A stretch of 64,000 bases of DNA. Source: Saccharopolyspora flava (GTDB taxonomy: Bacteria; Actinomycetota; Actinomycetes; Mycobacteriales; Pseudonocardiaceae). How positions within the stretch are numbered: position 1 is the first letter of the stretch; every line of letters starts with the position of its first letter. Positions 1 to 9,305 of this stretch are shown here, in pieces. Below the pieces are notes generated by a model, which saw only the letters and a program-made list of their open reading frames with translations, did no database searches and was not told the DNA's origin. The stretch spans positions 558,001 through 622,000 of the forward strand of contig NZ_FOZX01000001.1 of NCBI RefSeq assembly GCF_900116135.1. Direction: 5' to 3'. The position numbers and the translations under genes are program-made.

Positions 1-202
1 GGCACCCGTGTTCTCACATGTCGATGACCCGACCTGAAGGTGGGCACCGCCCGACACGGGGTGAACTTGCTCTTTGCGCATGTCGAACCAGGTGGCTCGA
101 CTGCATCAACCTGTCCAGTGTGCCAGATCCGCATCTCGGCGCCTGATCCGGCCCCCTGCGAAGGGGCGCGGCGGAAGGGCTCAGCGCGACGCGGCTCCGG
201 TC
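1..202. other. non-coding sequence downstream of trmD
   Basis: No credible gene is seen here. In many bacteria rplS follows trmD closely, but no L19 coding sequence is present in these 202 bases, so rplS, if linked, lies further left. A small hairpin with a 5-bp GCCCC/GGGGC stem sits at about 151-167 and could help end the trmD transcript; it has no T-tract on the minus strand. Confidence 0.5.
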
Positions 203-973
203 TCACCGGGAGTCGTCGGAAGCATCCGACGCACGCAGTTTATCGAGCTGTTTCCGGTCGGCCTTATCCAGGTCCCCCTCCGGCAGCGCCGCGAGGAGTT
301 CCGGCCTCCGGTGGAAGGTGCGCTCCAGGGCCTGATCGCGCCGCCAGCGGGCGATCGCGGCGTGGTTGCCGGAGCGCAGCACGTCCGGCACCGGCCGGTC
401 GCGCCACACCTCGGGACGCGTGTAGCAGGGGCCTTCCAGCAGGCCGTCGGAGAAGGAGTCCTGCTCGGCCGACAGCGGGTTGCCCAGCACGCCGGGCAGC
501 AGCCGCACCACGGCCTCGATCATGGTCAGCGCGGCGACCTCGCCGCCGACCAGCACGTAGTCGCCGATCGAGACCTCCTCGACCGGCATCCGGGTGGCGG
601 CGTCGTCGATGACCCGCTGGTCGATGCCCTCGTAGCGGCCGCAGGCGAACACCAGCCACGGGTCGTTCGACCAGCGCACAGCGGTCTTCTGGTCGAACGG
701 GCGGCCCGCCGGGGTCGGCACGACCAGCCGCGGCGTGGCCTCCTGCGGTGCGCAGACCTCGTCGAGCGCCTCGCCCCACACGTCGGGCTTCATGACCATG
801 CCCGGCCCGCCGCCGTAGGGGCTGTCGTCGACCGCGCGGTGCACGTCGTGGGTCCAGTCGCGCAGGTCGTGCACGCCCACCGAGATGCGCTCGCGCTCGA
901 TGGCCTTGCCCAGCAGCGCTTCCCGCAGCGGGTTCAGGTAGTCGGGGAAGATCGTGATGACGTCGATGCGCAT
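203..973 (-). CDS. trmD: tRNA (guanine37-N1)-methyltransferase TrmD
   Basis: TrmD methylates N1 of G37 in tRNAs reading CNN codons, using S-adenosylmethionine, and so prevents +1 frameshifting. The 256-residue protein has the usual length. The SPOUT-fold landmarks are intact: [13 protein letters not shown] at 51-63, [10 protein letters not shown] at about 111-120, the knot segment [11 protein letters not shown] at 135-145, and the C-terminal [13 protein letters not shown] stretch at 178-190. The ATG at 973 is preceded by GAGG at a spacing of 7. It is the last gene of the rpsP-khpA-rimM-trmD ribosome-biogenesis operon, 35 nt after rimM. Confidence 0.97.
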   Translation of the reverse strand: MRIDVITIFPDYLNPLREALLGKAIERERISVGVHDLRDWTHDVHRAVDDSPYGGGPGMVMKPDVWGEALDEVCAPQEATPRLVVPTPAGRPFDQKTAVRWSNDPWLVFACGRYEGIDQRVIDDAATRMPVEEVSIGDYVLVGGEVAALTMIEAVVRLLPGVLGNPLSAEQDSFSDGLLEGPCYTRPEVWRDRPVPDVLRSGNHAAIARWRRDQALERTFHRRPELLAALPEGDLDKADRKQLDKLRASDASDDSR

Positions 974-1008
974 GAGATGGCCTCGTCTGGAAGTGCTCGG
1001 TGAGTCTC

Positions 1009-1572
1009 TCAGTCCAGCAGGCCTTCGGGCGGGTCGAGGACGACCGTGCCCTTGTCGAGGTCAACCTCGGGGACGATGGCGGAGACGAAGGGGACCAGGG
1101 CCTCCCGCTCGCCCTTGTCGGCCTCGGGATCGGGGATGGCGATGCTGAGGAGCTCGCCGGCGGGCGAGTGCAGCACGTCGCGCACCACGCCCACCTCGTC
1201 ACCGGCGACCAGCTGCGCGCGCAGCCCGATCAGCTCGGTGTCGTGGAACTCGTCGGGGTCCTCGGGGGACTCGGCCTCGTCGGAGGAGACCGTGAGCAGC
1301 GCGCCGCGCAGCTCCTCGGCGGCGTCGCGGCCGTCCACGCCCTCCGCGCGCACCAGCAGCCGCCCGGCGTGGTGCCGGGCGGCTGTCACGGTGAGGCTCT
1401 GCGCGCTGGACTTCCTGCCTTGACCGGACCGGCGCTTCAGACCGAGCACCGATCCGGGAACGAACCGCAGCTCCGGGCTGTCGGTGAGCACCTCGACGAC
1501 GAGCTCGCCCCGCACGCCATGCGGTCGCACCACGCGCCCCACTGCGAGGGCCTCCGGCTGGAGTTCGTTCAT
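1009..1572 (-). CDS. rimM: 16S rRNA processing protein RimM
   Basis: RimM binds ribosomal protein S19 and helps mature the 3' (head) domain of the 30S subunit. The 187-residue product has the N-terminal RimM beta-barrel beginning [21 protein letters not shown] and a C-terminal PRC-like barrel with [18 protein letters not shown] and [11 protein letters not shown] at the end. A negatively charged linker ([16 protein letters not shown]) joins the two, as is common in actinobacterial RimM. It follows khpA by 5 nt and precedes trmD by 35 nt on the same strand, so one transcript is likely. Confidence 0.96.
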   Translation of the reverse strand: MNELQPEALAVGRVVRPHGVRGELVVEVLTDSPELRFVPGSVLGLKRRSGQGRKSSAQSLTVTAARHHAGRLLVRAEGVDGRDAAEELRGALLTVSSDEAESPEDPDEFHDTELIGLRAQLVAGDEVGVVRDVLHSPAGELLSIAIPDPEADKGEREALVPFVSAIVPEVDLDKGTVVLDPPEGLLD

Positions 1573-1577
1573 GCCGG

Positions 1578-1817
1578 TCAGCGGTCGGTGTCGACCACGT
1601 CGACCCGGATGCCGCGACCACCGATGCCGGTCATCACGGTCCGCAGCGCGGTGGCGGTGCGCCCGCCCCGGCCGATGACCTTGCCCAGGTCATCCGGGTT
1701 GACGTGCACCTCGAGGGTGCGACCGCGCCGGGTCGTCAGCAGCTGGACGCGGACATCGTCGGGGTTGTCGACGATGCCGCGCACCAGGTGTTCAAGCGCG
1801 TCCGAGAGGACCGTCAC
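1578..1817 (-). CDS. khpA: KH-domain RNA-binding protein KhpA
   Basis: A 79-residue single type-II KH domain, the size of KhpA from Streptococcus and of the KH protein between rpsP and rimM in mycobacteria. The RNA-binding GxxG loop is visible as VIGRGGRTA (about 46-54), preceded by [11 protein letters not shown]. KhpA usually works with KhpB/Jag as a broad RNA chaperone that affects cell division and elongation. The start is GTG at 1817, overlapping the rpsP stop as GTGA, which implies translational coupling. No khpB is in this window. Confidence 0.93.
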   Translation of the reverse strand: MTVLSDALEHLVRGIVDNPDDVRVQLLTTRRGRTLEVHVNPDDLGKVIGRGGRTATALRTVMTGIGGRGIRVDVVDTDR

Positions 1818-2296
1818 GCCTGACCGTCCTCGGACTTCTGCTCGTCGGCCTTCTCCTCGGCCTTGGCCTCGTCGGCCTTGGCGTCATCGGCCTTCGCCTC
1901 GGACTTCTTGCCACCCTTCTTCTTCGGGGTGGTGGCCTCGACGGTGGGCTCCTCGCCTGCGGCGGCCAGGGCCTCCTCGAACAGCTCCTGCTTGGACTTC
2001 TTGGCCTCGGCGACCTTGAGGGTGCCCTCGGCGCCCGGCAGGCCCTTGTACTTCTGCCAGTCGCCGGTGATCTCCAGGATGTTGCGCACCGGTTCGGTCG
2101 GCTGCGCGCCGACACCCAGCCAGTACTGCGCCCGCTCCGAGTCGACGATGATGCCGCTCGGGTTCTCCTTCGGGTGGTACTGGCCGATCGTCTCGATGAC
2201 CCGGCCGTTGCGGCGGGTGCGGGCGTCCGCGATGACGATGCGGTAGTGCGGCTCCCGGATCTTGCCGATCCGCGCGAGCTTGATCTTCACAGCCAC
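1814..2296 (-). CDS. rpsP: 30S ribosomal protein S16
   Basis: S16 is a primary-binding protein of the 30S body. Residues 1-80 hold the conserved domain ([58 protein letters not shown]). The protein is 160 residues, about twice the E. coli length. The extra half is a Lys/Glu/Ala-rich, probably disordered tail ([16 protein letters not shown] and onward), a common feature of actinobacterial S16. The start is GTG at 2296, with GAGGAG about 11 nt upstream. It is the first gene of the operon with khpA, rimM and trmD, so its promoter should lie in 2297-2508. Confidence 0.97.
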   Translation of the reverse strand: MAVKIKLARIGKIREPHYRIVIADARTRRNGRVIETIGQYHPKENPSGIIVDSERAQYWLGVGAQPTEPVRNILEITGDWQKYKGLPGAEGTLKVAEAKKSKQELFEEALAAAGEEPTVEATTPKKKGGKKSEAKADDAKADEAKAEEKADEQKSEDGQA

Positions 2297-2508
2297 GGGT
2301 GCTGGTGCTCCTCAGACTCTCATTGATGCTCCGGTGAGCGATGCGCGAACGCGTGGGGCAGCGATCCGCACAGCTCCAGGTCAAATCGCAGAACGAGAGG
2401 TGAGAGGGACCCCTCGCAGCGAACAGCAACCCATTCTGCCAGACAGTCTCCCCGGACGACGACGGGGTCGGCTTGCCCAGCGGTGCCTCTCCGGCGACGC
2501 GGACCGGA

Positions 2509-3318
2509 TCAGGTCGGCATCAGGCCCAGGGACACCAGCAGCAGGCCCAGGGCGGGCAGGAAGTTGTTGACCTGGTGGGCGATGACGCTGGCGGTGAGCC
2601 GGCCGGTGACCATCCGGGCCACCCCGATCGGGATGGTGATCACCAGCAGCAGCCAGGTGCGCGCCGGTTCCAGGTGACCGATCGCGAACACCGCGGTGCT
2701 CAGCACGAACACGTTGAGCTGGCTCCAGCCCAGCCGCTCCATCGCGCCCCACAGCAGGCCGCGGTAGAGCAGCTCCTCGCACACCGGTGCGATCAGCCAG
2801 ATGTGCAGGAACACCAGCACCGCCACCACCGGCGGCAGCCGGACCCCGTCCAGGACGCTGCTGACCGTCGAGGTCTGGCCCGGGTCGGCCCACTGCGTCC
2901 ACAGCATCGTCGCGATCGTGGTGGTGACCAGCCCGATCCCGCCGATCGCCAGTCCGATCCGGACGTCCGACCAGCGCCACTGCAACCCGAAGTCCAGCAT
3001 CGGGCCGTTGCCGCGCACCACCGTGATGAGCACCGCCAGCGCACCGGCCAGCACGGTCGGCAGCACCAGCATCAGCACGATCGACCAGACGCCGGGCGTG
3101 CCGAAGGCGGCGGCCAGCACCACCGAGGTCAGCACGAACACGGCCTCGGCCAGGAAGAACGCGCCCAGCCCCCAGCGGTGCGTGCGCACCTGCGGAACCG
3201 CGACCCAGCCGCGGCCCGCGGGTTCGCCCGCGAGGTCGGATTCTTGTGTTGAGTGCACGAGCGCCTCCGTGATGCCGAGCAGCGGGTCGACGACCCGCGT
3301 GACGATGTCGGCGGACAC
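2509..3318 (-). CDS. CPBP-family intramembrane metalloprotease
   Basis: A polytopic membrane protein of 269 residues in the CPBP (Abi/CAAX protease, Rce1-like) family. The catalytic motifs are intact: EELLYRG with the double Glu at 181-182, FAIGH with His 215, and IAHQVNN with His 248 and Asn 251-252. About seven or eight hydrophobic segments are visible. Family members cleave prenylated or other membrane-bound substrates or process peptides; the substrate here cannot be read from the sequence. The start is GTG at 3318. A paralogue follows at 3389-4180 in the same direction, which suggests duplication. It lies between ffh and rpsP, a variable spot of the core block. Confidence 0.88.
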   Translation of the reverse strand: MSADIVTRVVDPLLGITEALVHSTQESDLAGEPAGRGWVAVPQVRTHRWGLGAFFLAEAVFVLTSVVLAAAFGTPGVWSIVLMLVLPTVLAGALAVLITVVRGNGPMLDFGLQWRWSDVRIGLAIGGIGLVTTTIATMLWTQWADPGQTSTVSSVLDGVRLPPVVAVLVFLHIWLIAPVCEELLYRGLLWGAMERLGWSQLNVFVLSTAVFAIGHLEPARTWLLLVITIPIGVARMVTGRLTASVIAHQVNNFLPALGLLLVSLGLMPT

Positions 3319-3388
3319 CGGCGGAGCCGTCAGGCTATACCGGACTCCCGCGGCACCACGATCAACACGAGGTGCGGCGGGGTGTTGT

Positions 3389-4180
3389 TCATCTCGCGAC
3401 GGCGAACAGCAGCAGGGCGGGCAGGAAGTTGTTGGTGGCGTGGGCGACCATGCTCGCCGAGACCCGCCCGGTGATCATCCGGGCGGCGCCGATGGCCAGG
3501 CCTCCGACGAACAGCACCGGCGTGCGCCAGGCCTCCTGGTGGATCAGCGCGAAGATCACCGAGGTGAGGACGAGGATCGCCACGCGGGGGATCCGGTAGT
3601 GCTCGAGCGCTCCCCACAGCGCGCCGCGCATCAGCAGCTCCTCGGTCAGCGGGGCGCCCAGGAACGCGAACAGGGCGAACAGGAACAACCAGACCGTCCG
3701 GTCTCCTTGCATGAGCCGGGCGAGGTCGGTCTCCGGTGGCGGGCCGGAGACCGCGATGATCACCATCGTCATCGCCCAGGACCCGAACAGGGCGCAGAGC
3801 CCGCAGATCAGGCCGATCTTGAGGTCGCGGCGGCGCGGCAGGATGCCGAAGTCGGCGCGCAGGCCGTGCCCGCGCCACCAGGAGAAGACCGCCGGGACGA
3901 GTCCGAGCAGGATGTTCGGGGCGAACGCGAGCAGCAGCAGCGGCCCGGTGTTGGGCGGCTGCGACGGGTCGAACCCGCCGTCCTGGTGCGGTCGCACGGC
4001 CCCGAGGACGACCACGGCCAGGTAGTAGCCGCCGTAGCCGAGGAAGAAGGCCGCGAAACCCCAGGCCAGCGAACCGCGCCTGGCCGCCTCCAGCTTCGCC
4101 TCCCAGAACGTGGGGTTCGGGTCGACGGTGCCGTCCACCCGGCGCATCGGCTGAAGGTAAGGCTCCCGCTTCTCCCCCAC
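3389..4180 (-). CDS. CPBP-family intramembrane metalloprotease, second copy
   Basis: Paralogue of the preceding membrane protease. The motifs EELLMRGALWGALEH, FALIHQEAW and the C-terminal VAHATNNFLPAL align with it and contain the catalytic Glu-Glu, His and His/Asn residues. I chose the GTG at 4180 (263 residues) because AGGGGAG stands 6 nt upstream; a further upstream GTG at 4222 and an ATG at 4147 are possible. The N-terminus is hydrophilic and is followed by several membrane segments. The two proteases are separated by 70 nt and may be cotranscribed. The substrate is unknown. Confidence 0.87.
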   Translation of the reverse strand: MGEKREPYLQPMRRVDGTVDPNPTFWEAKLEAARRGSLAWGFAAFFLGYGGYYLAVVVLGAVRPHQDGGFDPSQPPNTGPLLLLAFAPNILLGLVPAVFSWWRGHGLRADFGILPRRRDLKIGLICGLCALFGSWAMTMVIIAVSGPPPETDLARLMQGDRTVWLFLFALFAFLGAPLTEELLMRGALWGALEHYRIPRVAILVLTSVIFALIHQEAWRTPVLFVGGLAIGAARMITGRVSASMVAHATNNFLPALLLFAVAR

Positions 4181-4305
4181 AGAACGCTCCCCTCGACCCT
4201 TCAACCCTAAGGGGTCGCACACGCCGGTGCCGTTTTCACCATCGAGCGGTGGAAACGATTGCGGGAGCCGTTTTCAGCCTGTTCGAAGGACCGGAATCCG
4301 GGGCG

Positions 4306-5376
4306 CTAGAAGACCTTGCCGCCCAGCAGGACCCGCCGGGGCGAGCGCAGCGCGTCCAGGTCCTTGCGCGGGTCGGCGTCGTAGCAGACCAGGTCGGCGA
4401 CCGCACCGTGCTCGATGCTCGACCAGCCCAGCCACTCGCGCGCGCCCCAGGAGGCGGCGGCGAGCGCCTGTTCGACCGGCATGCCCACCCGGTGCAGCGC
4501 GGCGACCTCGTCGGCCAGCACCCCGTGCGGGATGCCGCCGCCGGCGTCGGTGCCCGCGTAGACCGGGATGCCCGCCTCGATCGCCTTGCCGACGGTGCGG
4601 TCGGCGCGCTCGTAGAGGTCGGTCATGTGCGAGGCGTAGTCCGGGTACTTCGTCGCGGCGGCGGCGAAACCCGGGAAGTTCTCGACGTTGACCAGGGTCG
4701 GCACCAGCGCGGTGCCGCGGGCGGCCATCAGCTCGACGGTGTCGTCGGTCAGGCCGGTGCCGTGCTCGATGCAGTCGATGCCCGCGTTGATCAGGCCGGG
4801 CAGCGCGTCCTCGCCGAACACGTGCGCCGTGACGCGGGCGCCGAGCCGGTGCGCGGTGTCGATCGCCTCGGCCAGCACCTCGTCGCTCCACAGCGGAGCC
4901 AGGTCGCCCACCGAGCGGTCGATCCAGTCGCCGACGAGCTTGATCCAGCCGTCGCCGTAAGCGGCCTGCTCGGCGACCGCGGCGGGCAGGTCCCGCTCGT
5001 CGTCGAGGTCGTCGGACAGCTTCGGGATGTAGCGCTTGGGCCGGGCCAGGTGCTTGCCCGCGCGGATGATCCGCGGCAGGTCGTCGCGCTGCTGCAGCGG
5101 CCGGGTGTCGATCGGCGCGCCGCAGTCGCGGATGAGCAGGGTGCCCGCGTCCCGGTCGGTCTCGGCCTGGGTGATGGCCTCGTCGAGCTCGACCGGGCCC
5201 TGCGTGCCGATGCCGACGTGGCAGTGCGCGTCGACCAGGCCCGGCAGCACGTAGCCGCCGTCGAAGACGGTCTCGGCGTCGGCGATCGGCTCCAGGGAGA
5301 TCCGGCCGTCGGCGATCCAGAGGTCCTGCTGCGCGCCGTCGGGCAGCACGGTGGCGCGCAGGTGCAGCGCCGTCAC
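4306..5376 (-). CDS. amidohydrolase-family protein
   Basis: A 356-residue metal-dependent hydrolase of the amidohydrolase superfamily (imidazolonepropionase/prolidase-like branch). The metal-binding HxH is in PGLVDAHCHVGIG (His 51 and 53). A likely carboxylated Lys is in GWIKLVGDW, later His residues are in VTAHVFGE and IEHGTGL, and the metal Asp is in YAGTDAGGG. The start GTG at 5376 overlaps the ffh stop as GTGA, so it is coupled to ffh. Mycobacterium has an amidohydrolase-like gene next to ffh in the same position, so this is conserved synteny. The substrate is unknown. Confidence 0.88.
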   Translation of the reverse strand: MTALHLRATVLPDGAQQDLWIADGRISLEPIADAETVFDGGYVLPGLVDAHCHVGIGTQGPVELDEAITQAETDRDAGTLLIRDCGAPIDTRPLQQRDDLPRIIRAGKHLARPKRYIPKLSDDLDDERDLPAAVAEQAAYGDGWIKLVGDWIDRSVGDLAPLWSDEVLAEAIDTAHRLGARVTAHVFGEDALPGLINAGIDCIEHGTGLTDDTVELMAARGTALVPTLVNVENFPGFAAAATKYPDYASHMTDLYERADRTVGKAIEAGIPVYAGTDAGGGIPHGVLADEVAALHRVGMPVEQALAAASWGAREWLGWSSIEHGAVADLVCYDADPRKDLDALRSPRRVLLGGKVF

Positions 5377-6929
5377 TTGTCCTTCTTGCCGAAGTTGAGC
5401 TTCGACGGGTCGAAGCCGGGCGGCAGCTGGTTCGCGGTCGGGTCCAGTTTGGACAGATCCGGGCCGGCGCCCATGCCGGGCATGCCGCCCGGGGGCAGGC
5501 CGGGGAGACCGCCGGGCATGCCCTTCATGCCCTTCGGCGGGGTCGGGCCGCCCTTGCCCTTCTTGCCCTTCTTCCCCTTCTTGCCCTTGCGGTTCTTGGA
5601 GCCGCCGCCTCCGCCGCCGAAACCGCCGAACTGGCCGGCCATCCGCTGCATCATCTTGCGGGCCTCGAAGAACCGGTTGACCAGGTCGTTGATGTCGCCG
5701 ACGGTCACACCGGAACCGCGCGCGATGCGCTGGCGCCGCGAGGCGTTGATGATCTTCGGGTCGGCGCGCTCGGCCGGGGTCATGCCGCGGATGATCGCCT
5801 GGATGCGGTCCAGCTGCTTCTCGTCGAAGTTGGCCAGCTGGTCCTTCATCTGGCCCGCGCCCGGCAGCATGCCCAGCAGGTTCTGCAGCGGACCCATCCG
5901 CCGCACCGCCTGCATCTGCTCCAGGAAGTCCTCCAGGGTCAGCTGGCCGGTGCCCAGCTTCTCCGCGGCCTTCTCGGCCTGCTCCTGGTCGAAGGCCTGC
6001 TCGGCCTGCTCGATCAGGGTGAGCACGTCGCCCATGCCCAGGATCCGGTTGGCCATCCGGTCCGGGTGGAAGACGTCGAAGTCCTCGAGCTTCTCGCCGC
6101 TGGAGGCGAACATGATCGGCTGGCCGGTGACCTCGCGGACCGACAGCGCGGCACCACCGCGGGCGTCGCCGTCGAGCTTGGTCAGCACCACGCCGGAGAA
6201 GCCGACGCCGTCGCGGAAGGCCTCGGCGGTGGTCACCGCGTCCTGACCGATCATCGCGTCGAGGACGAACAGGATCTCGTCCGGCGAGACCGCGTCCCGG
6301 ATGTCGGCGGCCTGCTTCATCATCTCCTCGTCGACGCCCAGCCGGCCGGCGGTGTCGACGATGACGATGTCGTGCTGGGCCCGCTTGGCCTCCTCGATGC
6401 TGTCGCGGGAGACCTGCACCGGGTCGCCGACGCCGTTGCCCGGCTCGGGCGCGAACACCGGGACACCGGCGCGCTCACCGACGACCTGGAGCTGGTTGAC
6501 CGCGTTGGGGCGCTGCAGGTCGCAGGCCACCAGCATCGGCGTGTGGCCCTGGCCGGACAGCCACTTGGCGAGCTTGCCCGCCAGCGTCGTCTTACCGGCA
6601 CCCTGCAGACCCGCGAGCATGATCACCGTCGGCGGGTTCTTGGCCAGCTCGATCCGCCGGGTCTCCCCGCCGAGGATGGTGACCAGTTCCTCGTTGACGA
6701 TCTTGACGACCTGCTGCGCCGGGTTCAGCGCCTGCGAGACCTCCGCACCCTTGGCCCGCTCCTTGACACCCTTGATGAACCCGCGCACGACGGGAAGCGC
6801 CACGTCCGCTTCGAGCAGGGCGATGCGGATCTCCCGCGCGGTGGCGTCGATGTCGGCTTCGGACAGCCGCCCCTTGCCGCGCAGGTTCGTCAGGACCGAG
6901 GTGAGCCGGTCGGAGAGAGTGTCGAACAC
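5373..6929 (-). CDS. ffh: signal recognition particle protein Ffh
   Basis: Ffh is the GTPase subunit of the signal recognition particle. It binds 4.5S RNA and signal sequences and docks to FtsY. The NG domain has G1 GLQGAGKTTLAGKLAKWL, G3 DTAGRLGVDEEMM and G4 TKLDGDARGG. The Met-rich M domain includes RRMGPLQNLLGMLPGAGQM and SRRQRIARGSG. The C-terminus adds a Gly/Lys/Pro/Met-rich tail (KGKKGKKGKKGKGG and onward). I take the GTG at 6929 (VFDTLSDRL, 518 residues), with GGAG about 11 nt upstream. Translation could extend upstream to an in-frame start at 6995, but the added residues do not resemble Ffh. Confidence 0.96.
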   Translation of the reverse strand: MFDTLSDRLTSVLTNLRGKGRLSEADIDATAREIRIALLEADVALPVVRGFIKGVKERAKGAEVSQALNPAQQVVKIVNEELVTILGGETRRIELAKNPPTVIMLAGLQGAGKTTLAGKLAKWLSGQGHTPMLVACDLQRPNAVNQLQVVGERAGVPVFAPEPGNGVGDPVQVSRDSIEEAKRAQHDIVIVDTAGRLGVDEEMMKQAADIRDAVSPDEILFVLDAMIGQDAVTTAEAFRDGVGFSGVVLTKLDGDARGGAALSVREVTGQPIMFASSGEKLEDFDVFHPDRMANRILGMGDVLTLIEQAEQAFDQEQAEKAAEKLGTGQLTLEDFLEQMQAVRRMGPLQNLLGMLPGAGQMKDQLANFDEKQLDRIQAIIRGMTPAERADPKIINASRRQRIARGSGVTVGDINDLVNRFFEARKMMQRMAGQFGGFGGGGGGSKNRKGKKGKKGKKGKGGPTPPKGMKGMPGGLPGLPPGGMPGMGAGPDLSKLDPTANQLPPGFDPSKLNFGKKDK

Positions 6930-6980
6930 GGGTTCACGGGCTCCAGAGTCGAGAGGATGTACCTGGGTACCTGTGCGAGG

Positions 6981-7019
6981 GTAGCCGGTCCGCACCAGGA
7001 CCTGGCGCGGACCGGCTAC
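6981..7019 (-). terminator. perfect 13-bp hairpin between the DEAD-box helicase and ffh
   Basis: GTAGCCGGTCCGC (6981-6993) pairs perfectly with GCGGACCGGCTAC (7007-7019) around a 13-nt loop. It lies between the helicase stop (7263) and the ffh start (6929), both on the minus strand, so it probably ends helicase transcription or acts in the ffh leader. There is no U-tract. The rest of 6930-7262 (333 nt) contains no gene I can support. Confidence 0.55.
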
Positions 7020-7262
7020 CTCAGCAGGACCCGATCAATTCAGCTGGCTCGGCGACCACGGGGTGAGTGCAAGCGGCGTAGCCGCGAGCTGTGAAAAACC
7101 ACCCTCGCAGCCCGCACCGCCGCGGGTTCTGACATGTCTTCTGGCGAGTACGCCGCGACGCCGTGTATTGGCATACATCAGGAGTGGCGCACGGAGTCCA
7201 GAAGGCATGTCAGGTTCCGCTACCTGCACCGCCAAGCAGCGGGACCACAGACAATTTTCATG

Positions 7263-9005
7263 TCACGCACCGGTGTGGCGGAGGTCCCGCTTGGGGCCGC
7301 GGTACTGCTGCGGGGAGCGCTGGCCGCTGCCGCTCTGGCCCTTGCGGTGCGGGCGCGGCTTGTTGTCGCGGTCCCGGTTGCCTGCGGGGCGGCGCGGGCG
7401 GCGGTTGATGATCTCGCCGTCGGCGCGGGAGATCTTCAGGCCGCGACCGGCCACCTGGGTGGTGCGCAGCTTGCTGAGCAGCTCCTCCGGGAGGTCGGCG
7501 GGCAGCTCGATGAGCGTGTGCTCGTTGCGGATGTCGATGTGCCCGATGTGCTTGCTGGGCACCCCGCCCTCGTTGGCCAGCGCACCGACCAGCGCGCGCG
7601 GCGTGACCCGGTTCCGGCGGCCGACCTCGACCCGGTAGGTCTCGGTGTCGGCGCTGTTGGGGTGGAACATCGGGCCGTCCCGGCGCGCGGGCTCCGGCTC
7701 GGGCTCCAGCAGCAGCGGGCGGTCGCCCTGGGCCATCGCGGCCAGCGCGGCAGCGATCTCCGAGGCGGGCACGTCGTGCGTGCGCTCGTACTCGGCGACC
7801 AGCTCCTGGAAGACCTCCAGGCCGCCCTTGGCCAGCGTGTCGGTGATGTTCTGCGCGAACTTGGCGAGCCTGCGGTCGTTGACCGCGTCGATCGTCGGCA
7901 GCTCCATCTGCGGGATCTGCTGGCGGGTGGCCCGCTCGATGGCGCGCAGCAGGTGGCGCTCGCGCGGGGAGACGAAGAGGATCGCCTCGCCGCTGCGCCC
8001 GGCACGACCGGTGCGGCCCACGCGGTGCACGTAGGACTCGGTGTCGTGCGGGATGTCGTAGTTGAGCACGTGCGAGATGCGCTCGACGTCGAGACCGCGG
8101 GCGGCCACGTCGGTGGCCACCAGGATGTCGATCTTGCCGTCGCGCAGGTGCCCGATGGTGCGCTCGCGCTGGGCCTGGGCGATGTCGCCGTTGATGGCCG
8201 AGGCGCTGAAGCCGCGCGCCTGCAGCTTCTCGGCGAGCTCCTCGGTGAGCTGCTTGGTGCGCACGAACACGATCATCGCGTCGAAGTCCTCGACCTCGAG
8301 GATGCGGGTCATCGCGTCCAGCTTGTTGGACGCGCGCACCGGCACGTGCCGCTGGTTGATGTTGGTGGCCGTGGAGGTCTTGGTCTTGACCGAGATCTCC
8401 GCCGGGTCGTTGAGGTAGTTCTGCGTGATCTTGCGGATGCCCTGCGGCATGGTTGCCGAGAACAGCGCGACCTGGCGCTGGGAGGGCACCGACTGCAGGA
8501 TCTTCTCGACGTCCTCGATGAAGCCCATGCGCAGCATCTCGTCGGCCTCGTCGAGCACCAGGTTCTTCAGCGCGCTGAGGTCCAGCGAGCCCTTCTCCAG
8601 GTGGTCGATGAGCCGGCCCGGGGTGCCGACGACGACGTGCGCGCCGCGGCGGAGCCCGGCCAGCTGCGGGCCGTAGCCGGTGCCGCCGTAGATCGGCAGC
8701 ACGTGGAAGCCGGGCAGGTTCGAGGCGTAGCGCTGGAAGGCCTCGGAGACCTGGATCGCCAGCTCGCGGGTGGGGGCGAGCACCAGCGCCTGCGGCTTGG
8801 TGGTGCTCAGGTCCATGTTGGACAGGATCGGCAGCGCGAACGCGGCGGTCTTGCCGGTACCGGTCTGCGCGAGGCCCAGCACGTCGCGGCCTTCCAGCAG
8901 CAGCGGGATCGTCTGCTCCTGGATCGGCGACGGGGCCTCGTACCCGATCTCGGCCAGCGTCTTCTGGACGCGCTCGTCGAGGTCGAGTTCAGCGAAAGTA
9001 GGCAT
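7263..9005 (-). CDS. deaD: DEAD-box RNA helicase, DeaD/CsdA type
   Basis: An ATP-dependent RNA helicase of 580 residues. The helicase motifs are complete: Q-motif PSPIQEQTIP, motif I AQTGTGKT at about 46-53, PTRELAIQV, VLDEADEML, FSATMP, DILVATDVAARGLDV and HRVGRTGRAGR. After the second RecA domain comes a DbpA/CsdA-type RNA-binding domain (RVEVGRRNRVTPRALVGAL, GHIDIRNEHTLIELP), then a basic Arg/Lys/Gly-rich tail. This layout matches CsdA/DeaD, which act in ribosome assembly and cold adaptation. The ATG at 9005 (MPTFAELDLDERV) is the family-like start; a longer in-frame extension to 9260 has no homology features. Confidence 0.93.
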   Translation of the reverse strand: MPTFAELDLDERVQKTLAEIGYEAPSPIQEQTIPLLLEGRDVLGLAQTGTGKTAAFALPILSNMDLSTTKPQALVLAPTRELAIQVSEAFQRYASNLPGFHVLPIYGGTGYGPQLAGLRRGAHVVVGTPGRLIDHLEKGSLDLSALKNLVLDEADEMLRMGFIEDVEKILQSVPSQRQVALFSATMPQGIRKITQNYLNDPAEISVKTKTSTATNINQRHVPVRASNKLDAMTRILEVEDFDAMIVFVRTKQLTEELAEKLQARGFSASAINGDIAQAQRERTIGHLRDGKIDILVATDVAARGLDVERISHVLNYDIPHDTESYVHRVGRTGRAGRSGEAILFVSPRERHLLRAIERATRQQIPQMELPTIDAVNDRRLAKFAQNITDTLAKGGLEVFQELVAEYERTHDVPASEIAAALAAMAQGDRPLLLEPEPEPARRDGPMFHPNSADTETYRVEVGRRNRVTPRALVGALANEGGVPSKHIGHIDIRNEHTLIELPADLPEELLSKLRTTQVAGRGLKISRADGEIINRRPRRPAGNRDRDNKPRPHRKGQSGSGQRSPQQYRGPKRDLRHTGA

Positions 9006-9305
9006 GCGGAACGCAGGTCTCCCTAGGTGGGTCGGCGGGGGGCTGATCGCGGAAAGGAGGTCCGGCGCCCACCCCGCGCGTGCTGATCGGGGCGTTGCGT
9101 CCACTCGCGGCGTGCGGCGAACCCGTGTCGACTCCGCTTGCGCTTGACGAACCGCGCGCTCCACCCGACGCACACCCTGTTGCCAGTGACCCGCAGCTCG
9201 AAAAATCTCAGCCTGGCACCACGACATCCGGCCGTGGCACCGGTCGTCCAGGGTAGTCATCGCGATCAGTTGATGTCGGGGCGCCCCCGCCCAACGGGAC
9301 GCAGG
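9006..9305. other. long leader region of the helicase gene
   Basis: About 300 nt without a gene I can support, between the helicase start (9005) and the stop of the P-loop gene (9306), both on the minus strand. GGGAG lies about 15 nt upstream of the helicase ATG. A long 5' leader is typical of cold-regulated DEAD-box helicase genes, but no specific element is recognised. Confidence 0.4.

Noticed and set aside
7035-7235. 66-codon frame on the minus strand between the helicase and ffh
   Set aside because: No ribosome binding site, no recognisable fold and mixed codon bias; the region also holds a hairpin and reads as a spacer.
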